From NCBI GenBank assembly GCA_002163115.1, contig MAAI01000005.1:52161-116160 (forward strand): a stretch of 64,000 nt of DNA. The letters are read 5' to 3'. The stretch comes from Methylophaga sp. 41_12_T18. GTDB taxonomy: Bacteria > Pseudomonadota > Gammaproteobacteria > Nitrosococcales > Methylophagaceae. A program made the position numbers and the translations under genes. This document shows, piece by piece, positions 8,478 to 17,201 of the stretch (within the stretch, counting starts at the first letter, position 1; every line of letters begins with the position of its first letter). The notes below the pieces were generated by a model, which made no database searches, was not told where the DNA came from, and worked only from the letters and a program-made list of their open reading frames with translations.

Positions 8478-9590
8478 TTAATTTTGTTGCCACAATGATG
8501 CAGAACTAATTGACGCGATTGTCGGCGTACCAGCTAAAGCCATAGCCACTTCCAACTCTTCACGTAATACCCGCAACATATGGCCCACACCAATCGCACC
8601 GGCAACCGCTAAGGAATATAACTGAGGGCGGCCAATCATCACTGCATCAGCACCTAAAGCTAAGGCTTTAAATACGTCAGTGCCACGTTCGATACCGCTA
8701 TCTAACAACAACGGAAATGATTCTCCAACCGCTTGTCTGATGACGGGCAAGGCTTCAATTGCTGATGGAATGCAATCTAATGTTCGGCCACCATGATTCG
8801 ACACAATAATACCGGCAATGCCTAAATCAACAGCTTTTTTTGCATCAATCGGGCTTAAGATGCCTTTTAAGATAATCGGCATCTCCGTTTGCTGTTGCAG
8901 CCATTCAATATCTTGCCAAATCGGGGTTTCACTCATCATGCCTTGAAATACAATGCTTTGACTGGCATCAAAGGCAGCAGAAGGTAGCTCAGGCCTATCG
9001 ACCAAGTTTACCGCCTCTACGCCTGCTGGCAAGACAAACTTAGCCCGTTGGGCACGGTTCCTAATACCATGTAACGGGGCATCAACCGTAATGATTAACT
9101 TACTATAACCAGCCGCTTCGGCTCGCTTAACTAGCGATAAGGTAAAGTCTCTACTTTGTTGAAAGTACAATTGAAACCATTTCGGACTATCAAGTTCAGC
9201 AGCAATCTTTTCCATGCTAACTGAGGACAAAGTACTTACTGCCATGCCCGTTTCTAACACACTGGCCGCTTGCGCTGTCGCTATTTCGCCTTGCTCATGT
9301 ACTAAACGGTGAAACGCTACTGGCGCCAACATCATTGGATGGCGCCATGTTTCATCTAAGATTTGAGTTTGCGTTGAACCTTGAGTGCAGTCCGTCAATA
9401 CATGGGGATGAATCAGTAATTCATCTAATTTCTGACGATTTCTGTTTAAGGTGATCTCATCACCACCACCACCAGCAATATATTCATAAATGGCATGAGG
9501 AATATGCTGTTGAGCATAACGAGCATAATCAGCCACACTAACTAACTCAGCAGGAATGGCTGTTAACGGTGCTTTCAAAGGTGTCGACAT
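8478..9590 (-). CDS. FMN-dependent alpha-hydroxyacid oxidase/dehydrogenase
   Basis: 370 residues of the (S)-2-hydroxyacid oxidase family (glycolate oxidase, lactate oxidase, LldD). The TIM barrel shows all key elements: AIYEYIAGG near residue 33, QLYFQ with the active-site Tyr at 142, Lys242 (ILKG), the catalytic His266 and Arg269 in SNHGGRTLD, DSGI at 297-300 and the FMN phosphate loop IGRP at 319-322. Family enzymes oxidise a 2-hydroxyacid to a 2-oxoacid with FMN, passing electrons to O2 or a quinone. No membrane segment is visible. It lies 15 bases downstream of the PiuC-type dioxygenase gene and just upstream of fbpABC, so it is co-transcribed with iron genes. The substrate cannot be read from sequence; lactate, glycolate or a hydroxycarboxylate chelator are possible. 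Confidence 0.85.
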   Translation of the reverse strand: MSTPLKAPLTAIPAELVSVADYARYAQQHIPHAIYEYIAGGGGDEITLNRNRQKLDELLIHPHVLTDCTQGSTQTQILDETWRHPMMLAPVAFHRLVHEQGEIATAQAASVLETGMAVSTLSSVSMEKIAAELDSPKWFQLYFQQSRDFTLSLVKRAEAAGYSKLIITVDAPLHGIRNRAQRAKFVLPAGVEAVNLVDRPELPSAAFDASQSIVFQGMMSETPIWQDIEWLQQQTEMPIILKGILSPIDAKKAVDLGIAGIIVSNHGGRTLDCIPSAIEALPVIRQAVGESFPLLLDSGIERGTDVFKALALGADAVMIGRPQLYSLAVAGAIGVGHMLRVLREELEVAMALAGTPTIASISSASLWQQN

Positions 9591-9605
9591 CTACAGATCC
9601 TGAAG

Positions 9606-10286
9606 TTAGGTTTCAGCCCAAAGCCGAATGAGGTTATGGTAATTTCGAGATAAACGCATCACATCGGGATGGTCATCACCGTGGATGGTTGTCAGTGACT
9701 GCACGCTTTGATCTAGATCGAATAAGATTTTTCGTTGTTCATGATCACGGATCATACTTTGTAACCATAAAACGGCACTGACTCGCTCACCTTTAGTGAC
9801 CGCTGTCACTTGATGCAAGCTGGTTGACGGATAAAGAATTAAGTCGCCTGCAGCTAACTTAACCGGTTGTGAACCAAAATGGTCTTCAAGTCTTAACTCG
9901 CCGCCATCATAGTCATCTGGATCTGTTAAGAATAAAGTGGCAGACAAATCAGTTCGGATACGTGCTGAACTTTCTGGAGGAACACGTATCGCGTTATCCA
10001 CATGCACACCATAAGTTTCACCAATGCCATAACGGTTAATCATCGGTGGAAATACTTTTAAGGGTAATGCTGCAGAAACAAATAATGGGTTTTGTGCTAA
10101 CACCGTCAAGATAAAGTCTTCTAGCTCTCTGACTAACGGTGAATCACTGGGTAATTGTTGATTATTTTTGACTTTATTCGCCTGTGTTCCCGCGGTAACG
10201 CTGCCATCAATCCATTGCTCTTTGGCAATTTGTTGGCGAACAGCAGCTAACTGCTCGGCCGATAACACCTCACGAATAGCAATCAT
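9606..10286 (-). CDS. piuC: PKHD-type Fe(II)/2-oxoglutarate dioxygenase, PiuC/YbiX family
   Basis: 226 residues, the usual length of the PiuC/YbiX family. The double-stranded beta-helix core shows the iron triad H95-x-D97 (YGVHVDN) and H158 (STSLHQV), with Arg168 (GERVSAVLW) for 2-oxoglutarate. The C-terminal helical part (DHEQRKILFDLDQSVQSL) is characteristic of the family. PiuC genes typically sit beside TonB-dependent siderophore receptors (piuA) and are iron-repressed. The same holds here, since the receptor ends 68 bases upstream. Its physiological substrate is not established; processing of a siderophore or a cell-surface target is commonly proposed. A hairpin terminator lies between the receptor and this gene, so it may depend on read-through or an unrecognised promoter. 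Confidence 0.9.
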   Translation of the reverse strand: MIAIREVLSAEQLAAVRQQIAKEQWIDGSVTAGTQANKVKNNQQLPSDSPLVRELEDFILTVLAQNPLFVSAALPLKVFPPMINRYGIGETYGVHVDNAIRVPPESSARIRTDLSATLFLTDPDDYDGGELRLEDHFGSQPVKLAAGDLILYPSTSLHQVTAVTKGERVSAVLWLQSMIRDHEQRKILFDLDQSVQSLTTIHGDDHPDVMRLSRNYHNLIRLWAET

Positions 10287-10303
10287 AAATAAACCCTTAT
10301 AAA

Positions 10304-10336
10304 CAAAAAAACCGAGGACAGTTTCTGCCCCCGGTT
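10304..10336 (-). terminator. Rho-independent terminator after the TonB-dependent receptor
   Basis: On the minus strand a 12-bp stem (AACCGGGGGCAG / CTGTCCTCGGTT, two G-T pairs) with loop AAA is followed by seven T. It is 18 bases beyond the receptor stop and directly upstream of piuC, so it should end or attenuate transcription between the two. Confidence 0.85.
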
Positions 10337-10353
10337 CATTTTAACAACTAAGC

Positions 10354-12924
10354 CTAGAATTTATAGCTTAATGTTGCATTTGCTGAACGACCATCACCAA
10401 TATAAGCAATGCTACCGCCGCGATAAACTGCAGTGTAGTAATCTTTATCAGTTAAGTTTTGCACGTTTAAACGTACATCTAACTCATCAGATACTTTATA
10501 GCTAGCAAACATGTCATACACTGTGTAACCCGGCAATACTACGTTACCATCAGTACCGGCATCAGGTTGACCGCCCTTAATTTCACTTGCATAAGTTAAG
10601 TTACCACCAAAAGCAAACTTAGGTGTTAACTGGTAACGTAATTGTGCACTAACACTCTTCTTTGCGAAGTTCGCTTTAGGCAATCCAATATAGTCTGGGT
10701 ACGAAGTCGTTGTGCCACCAGGTCCGTTACGAGTAACGGCAACGTTTCCATCAAAGTATGAGTCAGTTGTTTTAGAATCCATGATTGCTAAACCAATTTG
10801 ACCACTTAACTTAGGTGTGATGTTACCGGATAAGCCAAGTTCAATACCGTGTACACGGTTAGCACCGGTATTAAATGAACCACCTGATTGGTAAGAATCA
10901 ACACCACTTTCAATAACATCGTCTTTCTTAGTCAAGAACCCAGCCGCTGTTAACAATAGGTTGTTATCAAATAAGTTCCATTTGGTACCAATTTCAAAGT
11001 TTTCAGCTTGTTCTGGTTCTGCACTATAGTTACCGGCAGAATCTTCACACAAACCACCGTAACCACATTGTGTACCTGCGTCAGCTTCACCACCATTGAT
11101 ATTAGATGATGTGCTCCAACCCGCGTAAACATTACCATTTTCCCATGGTGAGTAAACGACACCAATATGACCATTCCAGAAACCATCACTATAAGAATAA
11201 GTTGTTGCTGGTACTGGCGTTGGTGATGGACCAAAACCTGCGCTTGCGGCTGTCCATAGTTCATAGTCAAAATGATCATAACGAACACCGGCAAACACTT
11301 CCCAGTCTTCATTTAAAGTAATGGTATCCATCAAGAAGATAGATTGTGTTTTTAATTCTAAAGCACTTGACTTATCATCTTTACTGACCGAACCAACCCA
11401 GCTATTGTTATCAGCATTATAAGGATCAATAGTACCAATACTTGTTGTAGTTACTGTGTAACCACCTTTATCAGTATCTTCTTTTGCTAACTCAATACCA
11501 CCAATAAAGTTATGTTGTTGGCCCCAGATTTTGGTATCAAACATCACGGTTGTTTGGTTACCAAGGTACTCATTTTCTTGCCAACCGTTAAATGATCTTA
11601 AGCTACCACGGTTCATTGCAGAAATGATGTACTCATTTTCTGTTTTACCAAGACGAGTTTTATTTTCGATACGTAAATTATCAGAAATATGAAAATTTAA
11701 TGTTGTCGTGAAAATATCAGCACCGGTATCTTGGAAGTCAAGACCATCTTGACCGACATATTCAACGTCCTCATCAGGCTTACCATCAGTTAAATATGTA
11801 CCAGGATCAGTTCTATCATCACCACGGAAGTGATAATAATCTGCTGCAATACCAAGTTTATCTGTAGCTTGGAAGACACCAGATAATAAGATACCTTGAC
11901 GTTGCTCTTCTGCTGGACCACGATCTGGAATTTCAGCATCGGTATATAAGACGTTCATACGAACTGCCGCTTTGTCGTTAATCACTTTATTCGCATCAAG
12001 TGTGTAACGTTGATACTCATCCGTACCTAAGCCAGCAGATAATGTAGCAAAGTCATCCGCTGTAGTTGCTTTCTTAGTAACACTGTTTACCGCACCACCA
12101 GTCGAACCACGACCAGCAAATGTTGAACTTGGACCTTTGCTAATTTCAACTTGTTCTAAAGCAAATGTTTCGCGGGTGATTAAACCTGGTTCACGTAAAC
12201 CATCAGTGAACACATCACTTCTAGCTTCATAACCACGAATAACATAACGGTCACCAAATGAGTTACCACCTTCACCCGTACCTAAAGTGATACCTGGTTG
12301 TGCACTCAAAATGTCTTTTAACTCTGTTTTACCAGAGTCTAAAAGTAAATCTTTGGTTAACACTGTTAATGTTGCAGGTGTGTCAGCGATATCACGAGTA
12401 CGGCGTGAATCTGATAAACGTTGTGCTTTATACGGTGCATTAGGCTGTGCATACGGGTTAGCATCAGCAGCAACAGTTGAATCTTGAATGACTAATTCAC
12501 TCATCGTTGTCACGCCATTTTCTTCAGTTAAACCAGCACTAATCGTATAACTACCGTTTGATTGTGGAGTAACTTTCAGGCCGGTGCCTTGTAACAAGCT
12601 GCTTAATGCATTTTCAACACTGTAGCTTCCTGTAATACCTTGGCTGTATTTATCTTTGCTAATGTTGCCATTAACTGAAATTAAAACACCACTTTGTTGG
12701 CCAAACTTAGACAATACATTGTCTAATGTTCCAGCTGATATTTGGTATGACTTGGTACTAGCAATAACTGAATCTTCAGCATAGCTAGGTAGTGAATATA
12801 CACTAGCAGCCAAACCTAAGCCCATTGTTAGTACTAGTGATTTCATGGTGAAATTTGGATTGCTTTTTTGTTCAGAACTAACTGAACTCTTCATCGGTCG
12901 CTTCAGAGAAGTGGTTGATGTCAT
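10354..12924 (-). CDS. TonB-dependent ferric-siderophore receptor with STN signalling domain
   Basis: 856-residue outer-membrane receptor. After a signal segment ending near residue 49 (SLPSYAED), a secretin/TonB short N-terminal (STN) domain spans about residues 57-128 (QISAGTLDNVLSKFGQQSG, GSYSVENALSSLLQGTGLKV), then a TonB-box region, a plug domain (from about 170: RRTRDIADTPATLTVLTKD; VISKGPSSTFAGRGSTGG-like segment) and the 22-strand barrel ending in the C-terminal Phe (NATLSYKF). The STN domain marks a transducer receptor (FecA, FpvA type) that signals ligand binding through FecR to FecI, and both partners are encoded directly upstream. The start has a good ribosome site (AAGGA). The ligand cannot be read from the sequence; homology is to the TonB-dependent siderophore receptor class. 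Confidence 0.92.
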   Translation of the reverse strand: MTSTTSLKRPMKSSVSSEQKSNPNFTMKSLVLTMGLGLAASVYSLPSYAEDSVIASTKSYQISAGTLDNVLSKFGQQSGVLISVNGNISKDKYSQGITGSYSVENALSSLLQGTGLKVTPQSNGSYTISAGLTEENGVTTMSELVIQDSTVAADANPYAQPNAPYKAQRLSDSRRTRDIADTPATLTVLTKDLLLDSGKTELKDILSAQPGITLGTGEGGNSFGDRYVIRGYEARSDVFTDGLREPGLITRETFALEQVEISKGPSSTFAGRGSTGGAVNSVTKKATTADDFATLSAGLGTDEYQRYTLDANKVINDKAAVRMNVLYTDAEIPDRGPAEEQRQGILLSGVFQATDKLGIAADYYHFRGDDRTDPGTYLTDGKPDEDVEYVGQDGLDFQDTGADIFTTTLNFHISDNLRIENKTRLGKTENEYIISAMNRGSLRSFNGWQENEYLGNQTTVMFDTKIWGQQHNFIGGIELAKEDTDKGGYTVTTTSIGTIDPYNADNNSWVGSVSKDDKSSALELKTQSIFLMDTITLNEDWEVFAGVRYDHFDYELWTAASAGFGPSPTPVPATTYSYSDGFWNGHIGVVYSPWENGNVYAGWSTSSNINGGEADAGTQCGYGGLCEDSAGNYSAEPEQAENFEIGTKWNLFDNNLLLTAAGFLTKKDDVIESGVDSYQSGGSFNTGANRVHGIELGLSGNITPKLSGQIGLAIMDSKTTDSYFDGNVAVTRNGPGGTTTSYPDYIGLPKANFAKKSVSAQLRYQLTPKFAFGGNLTYASEIKGGQPDAGTDGNVVLPGYTVYDMFASYKVSDELDVRLNVQNLTDKDYYTAVYRGGSIAYIGDGRSANATLSYKF

Positions 12925-13051
12925 AATTGTTTCCTTAAGAGGTTTTTAAATGATTGGCTTCAATTACATTGAATGCATTTAGCTGTCACTTAATAAGCCC
13001 CGTGAAACAATAAAACCTGCCAACTTTTTTCAAAAAATAATAATTTTTTAC

Positions 13052-14086
13052 TTAAACCGCCGTTAACTTTACGTAATAGCGACTCATTCGGTGCTGTTTT
13101 ATCGCTAAGGTCTGGCAGACGTTTTCGAGTATTAACTCAGTATTGTTAATTGGAAAACTACCCGATAATGTTAAGTTCTTAATCTCATCGGCACAACTAA
13201 GATGGCCAACTCGGTAGCGTGCTAACTGATGAATAAAGTCACCTAAGGTATGCTGCTCGGCTATTAATACACCATAGCGCCAACTGACTGCACTTTGATC
13301 AATAGCTAGAGTGACAAAACGATCATTGTTAATCTCCAGCCGGTTCCCAGCTCGAACTTGTTTTGTCTCACCATTGATAAAGCAATTAACAGCACCAGAA
13401 ATGACCTGCAACTGACAAAAATCATTGTCTTTATATAGGGTGACATCACTATTTTCTGCAGCAACAAAAACATTATTATTGGCTTGTAAAGCTACAGTTT
13501 TATTAGCTGCTGTTGTCAGCGCCATTTCACCATAATGCAAATAGAGTTGGGCTTGAGCAGCTAAATCTACATCTACAGCGGTTTCGGTATTAAGAATCAA
13601 CTTGCTACCATCAGCTAGTTGGTGATGGCTTTGTTCGCCCACTGAAGTACGCAAATCTGCATTCACAAAATCATAAGCATAGTGACTAGCTTTGTATAAG
13701 CCCATGCTATCTAAGGTCGCGGCATCTAAAATACCTAAGCCAGCTAGAGAGAAAATCACCTTTAAACTACGTCGCTTACTTGCTATGTGGGCATCACTTT
13801 TTTGAATGCTATGCATAGCCACTCTAGCCGACACATCATTTTTCGCCGTTATCTGTAAGTTAGTTGCTGAAAATTGCTGATTAACATGAGCCAAGCGCTG
13901 CCATGCTATTTGATGTTGTGGACTGCTAGCCAACCATTCTTCAAGCTGAGCTTGAACAAGTGGGTCCCCCCCCATCGTTTCTTCAGTTCTCATCAACCAC
14001 TGTATCGCTTCGCTGAGTTGTTTATCAGTAGGTTCAGTATGTCGATGTTCGTCAGGTGTTACTTCACTAACAATTCGTCTAGCCAT
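13052..14086 (-). CDS. fecR: FecR-type transmembrane anti-sigma regulator
   Basis: 344 residues. An N-terminal cytoplasmic helical region (EAIQWLMRTEETMGGDPLVQ, LEEWLASSPQHQIAWQRL) matches the DUF4880 sigma-binding domain. One transmembrane segment is at about residues 106-125 (SLKVIFSLAGLGILDAATL), and the periplasmic FecR domain starts around DLRTSVGEQSHHQLADGSKLILNT. FecR holds the cognate ECF sigma factor and transmits the signal from the receptor's STN domain. The gene overlaps the sigma factor stop by eight bases and precedes the receptor. A run of eight C on the plus strand (13966-13973; GGG GGG GG codons for Met-Gly-Gly-Asp) lies near residue 38-41 and is a slippage-prone site. Confidence 0.9.
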   Translation of the reverse strand: MARRIVSEVTPDEHRHTEPTDKQLSEAIQWLMRTEETMGGDPLVQAQLEEWLASSPQHQIAWQRLAHVNQQFSATNLQITAKNDVSARVAMHSIQKSDAHIASKRRSLKVIFSLAGLGILDAATLDSMGLYKASHYAYDFVNADLRTSVGEQSHHQLADGSKLILNTETAVDVDLAAQAQLYLHYGEMALTTAANKTVALQANNNVFVAAENSDVTLYKDNDFCQLQVISGAVNCFINGETKQVRAGNRLEINNDRFVTLAIDQSAVSWRYGVLIAEQHTLGDFIHQLARYRVGHLSCADEIKNLTLSGSFPINNTELILENVCQTLAIKQHRMSRYYVKLTAV

Positions 14087-14597
14087 ATAACGCTCGATAA
14101 CAATTCTTCATGGCTGCACCCATCGCTTTTTGAACCATATTTACGGTGATATCCATTTTTTTAGCGATTTGTGGGTAGGTCATATTATCCAAACGGGCAT
14201 ATAAAAAAACGTGTTTACTACGACTAGATAAACCATCCAATGCTAAAGCTAACTGTTCTAGCTTTTCTATCACGATCTGAGTGTCTTCTTCAGAGGGTTG
14301 TAACGCTATCTCTTGTGTCTCTATTAATTCAAGGTAAGCCTGTTCTAATGCTTGTCTACGCCAATGGTTAACAACCAAACCGTGGGCGATAGTGCTTAGG
14401 TAAGCACGAGGGGTTTCGATTATAGGCGCTGTTTTTTTGGTCAAAATACGGACAAAGGTATCTTGCGCCATATCCGCGGCTCGTTCTGCACAGCCTAAGT
14501 GTTGCTGTAACCAGTGTTTTAACCAGCTGCTGTGTTCAATATAAATGGCCTCTAAATTTGGCCCCGACACAGAATCAGGAGTTGTATATTTCGCCAT
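14079..14597 (-). CDS. fecI: FecI-type ECF sigma factor
   Basis: 172 residues. Region 2 motifs are AADMAQDTFVRIL and PRAYLSTIAHGLVVNHWRRQ; region 4 has YPQIAKKMDITVNMVQKAM as its helix-turn-helix. A ribosome site AGAGGG precedes the ATG. Sigma factor, anti-sigma and receptor follow in the classical fecI-fecR-receptor order, so it most likely drives the receptor gene at 12924. No Fur box is visible in the 87 bases between tonB and this gene. It may be co-transcribed from the exbB promoter or use an unseen one. It is a paralogue of the truncated sigma factor at 1-530. Confidence 0.9.
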   Translation of the reverse strand: MAKYTTPDSVSGPNLEAIYIEHSSWLKHWLQQHLGCAERAADMAQDTFVRILTKKTAPIIETPRAYLSTIAHGLVVNHWRRQALEQAYLELIETQEIALQPSEEDTQIVIEKLEQLALALDGLSSRSKHVFLYARLDNMTYPQIAKKMDITVNMVQKAMGAAMKNCYRALYG

Positions 14598-14684
14598 AAT
14601 CCCTCTTCACCTTAATTATTGTTCTTGGTAGTGAGCTTGGTTGTAAGCTCTCATTAAACCTATTTAAATGTGCTGACCACTAAG

Positions 14685-15527
14685 TTAACGAGAATCTGTC
14701 AGCTTAAAAGAAATAGGAATATTGATTGATAAGCTTTCTTTTTCCATCTCATCAGGAAAAGGTGGCAAAGGAGCTGCCTTTCTCAACATTTTTAATACCG
14801 CATCATCAAGTCGCTTATATCCTGAACTTTTACTTATTCTGGATTCTGTGACCTTGCCATCTCGGCTAACCACAAAAAACAAGGTGACTATGCCTTCTTC
14901 ATTTCTACGGCGTGAGCGGCTCGGGTAACGTTTATACCTTGTGAGCTGAGCTGCTATCTCTGCAAAGTACGACCGTTCTGCACCCGGGTTACCACCAGTA
15001 CTAACTGAGTCAGATCGACCGGTAGTTAATTTCTTTTGACTTGTAGCTTGCTTGGCGTAGGTCGTAGTTGGTTTAGTCGTCTTTTTTTGTACGACTTTTT
15101 TAACAACCGGTTTTGGATCAACAGGTACTTCTTTTTTAATTTCAACTTTCTTTACTGGCTTAGCCTTTACCTGTTTTTTAACCTTAACCTCTGCAGGTTT
15201 GGCCTCTGGCTGAACATCTAATTTAGGTAACGGTTTAACTTCTTCAACTATCGGTTCAGGTGGCGTAGGTTCTTCAACTACTTCTTCAATAGGTTCAGGC
15301 TCAGGTTCTGATTCAGGGATTACTTCTTGCTCAGCTTCGATAGTGTCTTGTTCGGCAGCTTCTACCACCACGCCTAAGTCACCTAACATACCTAAATCGA
15401 TTTCTATACCCGTTTCACCGTCATCTACAGCTGCCGCTTCTGGAATATAGTAAGTAGAAATAAATGCCAAAACATGCAAACTTAATGCAAGCGCAAGCGC
15501 TATCAACCATTGACGTGAACTCATCAT
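14685..15527 (-). CDS. tonB: TonB energy transducer
   Basis: 280 residues. An N-terminal signal anchor (WLIALALALSLHVLAF, about residues 7-22) includes the conserved Ser and His of the TonB membrane helix. A long periplasmic linker (about 60-165) is rich in Pro, Glu then Lys (EPEPEPIEEVVEEPTPPEP; KVKKQVKAKPVKKVEIKK). A C-terminal domain (about 185-280) carries the YP signature RYKRYPSRSRRRNEEG and the strand GIVTLFFVVSRDGKV. TonB couples proton motive force from ExbB/ExbD to outer-membrane receptors such as the one at 10354. It is the last gene of exbB-exbD-exbD-tonB, three bases after the second exbD. Confidence 0.95.
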   Translation of the reverse strand: MMSSRQWLIALALALSLHVLAFISTYYIPEAAAVDDGETGIEIDLGMLGDLGVVVEAAEQDTIEAEQEVIPESEPEPEPIEEVVEEPTPPEPIVEEVKPLPKLDVQPEAKPAEVKVKKQVKAKPVKKVEIKKEVPVDPKPVVKKVVQKKTTKPTTTYAKQATSQKKLTTGRSDSVSTGGNPGAERSYFAEIAAQLTRYKRYPSRSRRRNEEGIVTLFFVVSRDGKVTESRISKSSGYKRLDDAVLKMLRKAAPLPPFPDEMEKESLSINIPISFKLTDSR

Positions 15528-15529
15528 GA

Positions 15530-15955
15530 TTAAGCTTTAACTTGGCTGGTGATCAGCGATAAAGATGAAATGCCTGCAGATTTGATTAGCTTCAATATAG
15601 TTTGTAACCGTTCAATGGCAAGATCAGCATCGGCTTTAACTAAAATTCCAGTATTTTCATCTGCATTTTGATCTAATCGATAAGACAAAATACGCGCTGT
15701 AATCTCTTTATCTTCGATTAACGAACCATCTATGAATACCCGTCCATCTTCAGCAATCACAACTTTTAATTGTTCGTTATTGGTCTGACTGTCACTGACA
15801 GAAATAGGAGGTGCTACTTTTACCCCGTCAGCAGCCGTGATTTGACCTGCAACCATGAAAAAGATCAACATCAGAAAAACAACATTGATCAGTGGAATCA
15901 TGTTGTCATCGGTATTGTTATTACTATTTTTAGGTGAACTTGTATTTAAAATCAT
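15530..15955 (-). CDS. exbD: ExbD/TolR-type proton channel subunit (second copy)
   Basis: 141 residues with the ExbD/TolR architecture: a short cytoplasmic N terminus, one transmembrane helix with the proton-carrying Asp/Asn environment (NMIPLINVVFLMLIFFMVAG, about residues 18-37), and a periplasmic domain ending ILKLIKSAGISSLSLIT. In canonical ExbD the motif is PLIDVVF; here the Asp is replaced by Asn (PLINVVF), while the companion copy at 15952-16347 keeps Asp. It overlaps the first exbD by four bases. Confidence 0.9.
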   Translation of the reverse strand: MILNTSSPKNSNNNTDDNMIPLINVVFLMLIFFMVAGQITAADGVKVAPPISVSDSQTNNEQLKVVIAEDGRVFIDGSLIEDKEITARILSYRLDQNADENTGILVKADADLAIERLQTILKLIKSAGISSLSLITSQVKA

Positions 15956-16347
15956 GGCATCACTCCAGCCAACGAAACTTGTGATGCTCCTGATTGCTTC
16001 AAGTTATCTAATAAACTCACCGCTGCTTGTGTTTTAATTCCTTTTGCAACAGTAATGATGTAAGTCGCTTTACTATCTTCTGCAATAAATGCCGTTAATA
16101 ATTTTTTATTGCTGCTATTTAACTTTCGCCCTTCAAAGCTAACTAAACCATTGTTTGACTCTAGTTTTATCACCCTTAATACCGGCGTTTGATTGTCACT
16201 TTCTGCTGGCGTTAACAAATTGATTTGTTGCCATTGCGTGAAGGTAGAGGTCAGCATAAAAAATAATAGTAAGATAAAAACAACATCAATGAGTGGGGTC
16301 AGGCTGATAGCTTTACGACGTTGTGCATGGTTTATATCAAGCAGCAT
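15952..16347 (-). CDS. exbD: ExbD/TolR-type proton channel subunit (first copy)
   Basis: 131 residues. The motif SLTPLIDVVFILLLFFMLTS (about residues 15-34) contains the single membrane helix with the protonatable Asp required for proton flow. The periplasmic part is short and ends LDNLKQSGASQVSLAGVMP. It overlaps the exbB stop by 11 bases and the second exbD start by four, so the three genes are translationally coupled. Together with ExbB it energises TonB. Confidence 0.93.
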   Translation of the reverse strand: MLLDINHAQRRKAISLTPLIDVVFILLLFFMLTSTFTQWQQINLLTPAESDNQTPVLRVIKLESNNGLVSFEGRKLNSSNKKLLTAFIAEDSKATYIITVAKGIKTQAAVSLLDNLKQSGASQVSLAGVMP

Positions 16348-17170
16348 TATCTAACTCTTGTACAAACATAGGTGAATTCTCAGCCACTGCTTGTTGAGTA
16401 AAGATCTGCGTAACTACATCATTCATTAACGTTGCTACACGGTCCGTTTTACGTTCTAACCAGTTATGAACAGCAACCACCGGAATAGCGACAGACAGAC
16501 CCACCGCTGTGGTAAATAATGCTTGCCAGATACCACCAGATAATACCGAAGCATCAACCTGGCTACCGGCTGCTTCCATTTGTTGGAAAGCGACGATCAT
16601 GCCCAGTACCGTACCTAATAAACCTAATAACGGACTCAATGTTGCAATCACTTCTAGTGGCCGTAAATAAGCGCGTAATTGATCAAGTTGCTGTGTAGCA
16701 ACACGATTTAGTTCATCTTTTAATAAGGTAACTTCAGTAGTACCTTTGCTCAAACCATCCATTGCAATTAAAGCAACCTGACTAATCGGATGTTTGCTCG
16801 GCAAATGACGCATTGCCGCAATAGCATCACCATTCCGCCAAAGCTGCAGACTTTGCTCAAGTGCAGCCCGACGTTCTGGTCGTAACACAGTAAACTGCCA
16901 CATCTTGAGCAAAATAATTGTCAACGCAACAACCGACATAATGCTTAATACCCAAACAACAGGGCCACCTACCGTTAAAAACTCTTGGATTCGCTCTTGA
17001 ACAGTAATGTTGGTAGCAAGAGTGGGATCAGTCACAACATCTTGTAGAGCATTGATATATTCTGCATCAGAACTTGCCGATACATTTCCATCAGTAGCTA
17101 AGATTTGTTCACTAGGAGTAATAGCCTGATCCGTTTGACCAGCAGCAGTGGTGCTTGATTGTTCATTCAT
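16337..17170 (-). CDS. exbB: ExbB/TolQ/MotA-family proton channel protein
   Basis: 277 residues with three membrane segments (about 72-92, 175-198 and 212-235 by eye). The conserved ExbB/TolQ core is LRPLEVIATLSPLLGLLGTVLGMIVAF and the last segment GGIWQALFTTAVGLSVAIPVV. The N-terminal 60 or so residues are a polar extension (TTAAGQTDQAITPSEQILATDG), seen in larger ExbB proteins. It is the first gene of exbB-exbD-exbD-tonB. A Fur-box-like palindrome lies 32-50 bases before the start. The ribosome site is weak. Confidence 0.93.
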   Translation of the reverse strand: MNEQSSTTAAGQTDQAITPSEQILATDGNVSASSDAEYINALQDVVTDPTLATNITVQERIQEFLTVGGPVVWVLSIMSVVALTIILLKMWQFTVLRPERRAALEQSLQLWRNGDAIAAMRHLPSKHPISQVALIAMDGLSKGTTEVTLLKDELNRVATQQLDQLRAYLRPLEVIATLSPLLGLLGTVLGMIVAFQQMEAAGSQVDASVLSGGIWQALFTTAVGLSVAIPVVAVHNWLERKTDRVATLMNDVVTQIFTQQAVAENSPMFVQELDNAA

Positions 17171-17201
17171 AGGAATTAAGCTTCGTAAGTATAAGTTAAA
17201 G

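Noticed and set aside
10950..11312. A 120-residue open frame inside the TonB receptor, same strand
   Set aside because: It is out of frame with the receptor, composed of random-like residues, and lacks a start signal.
14633..14650. GAGCTT / AAGCTC stem between tonB and fecI
   Set aside because: Six pairs with no T tract; too weak to call a terminator.
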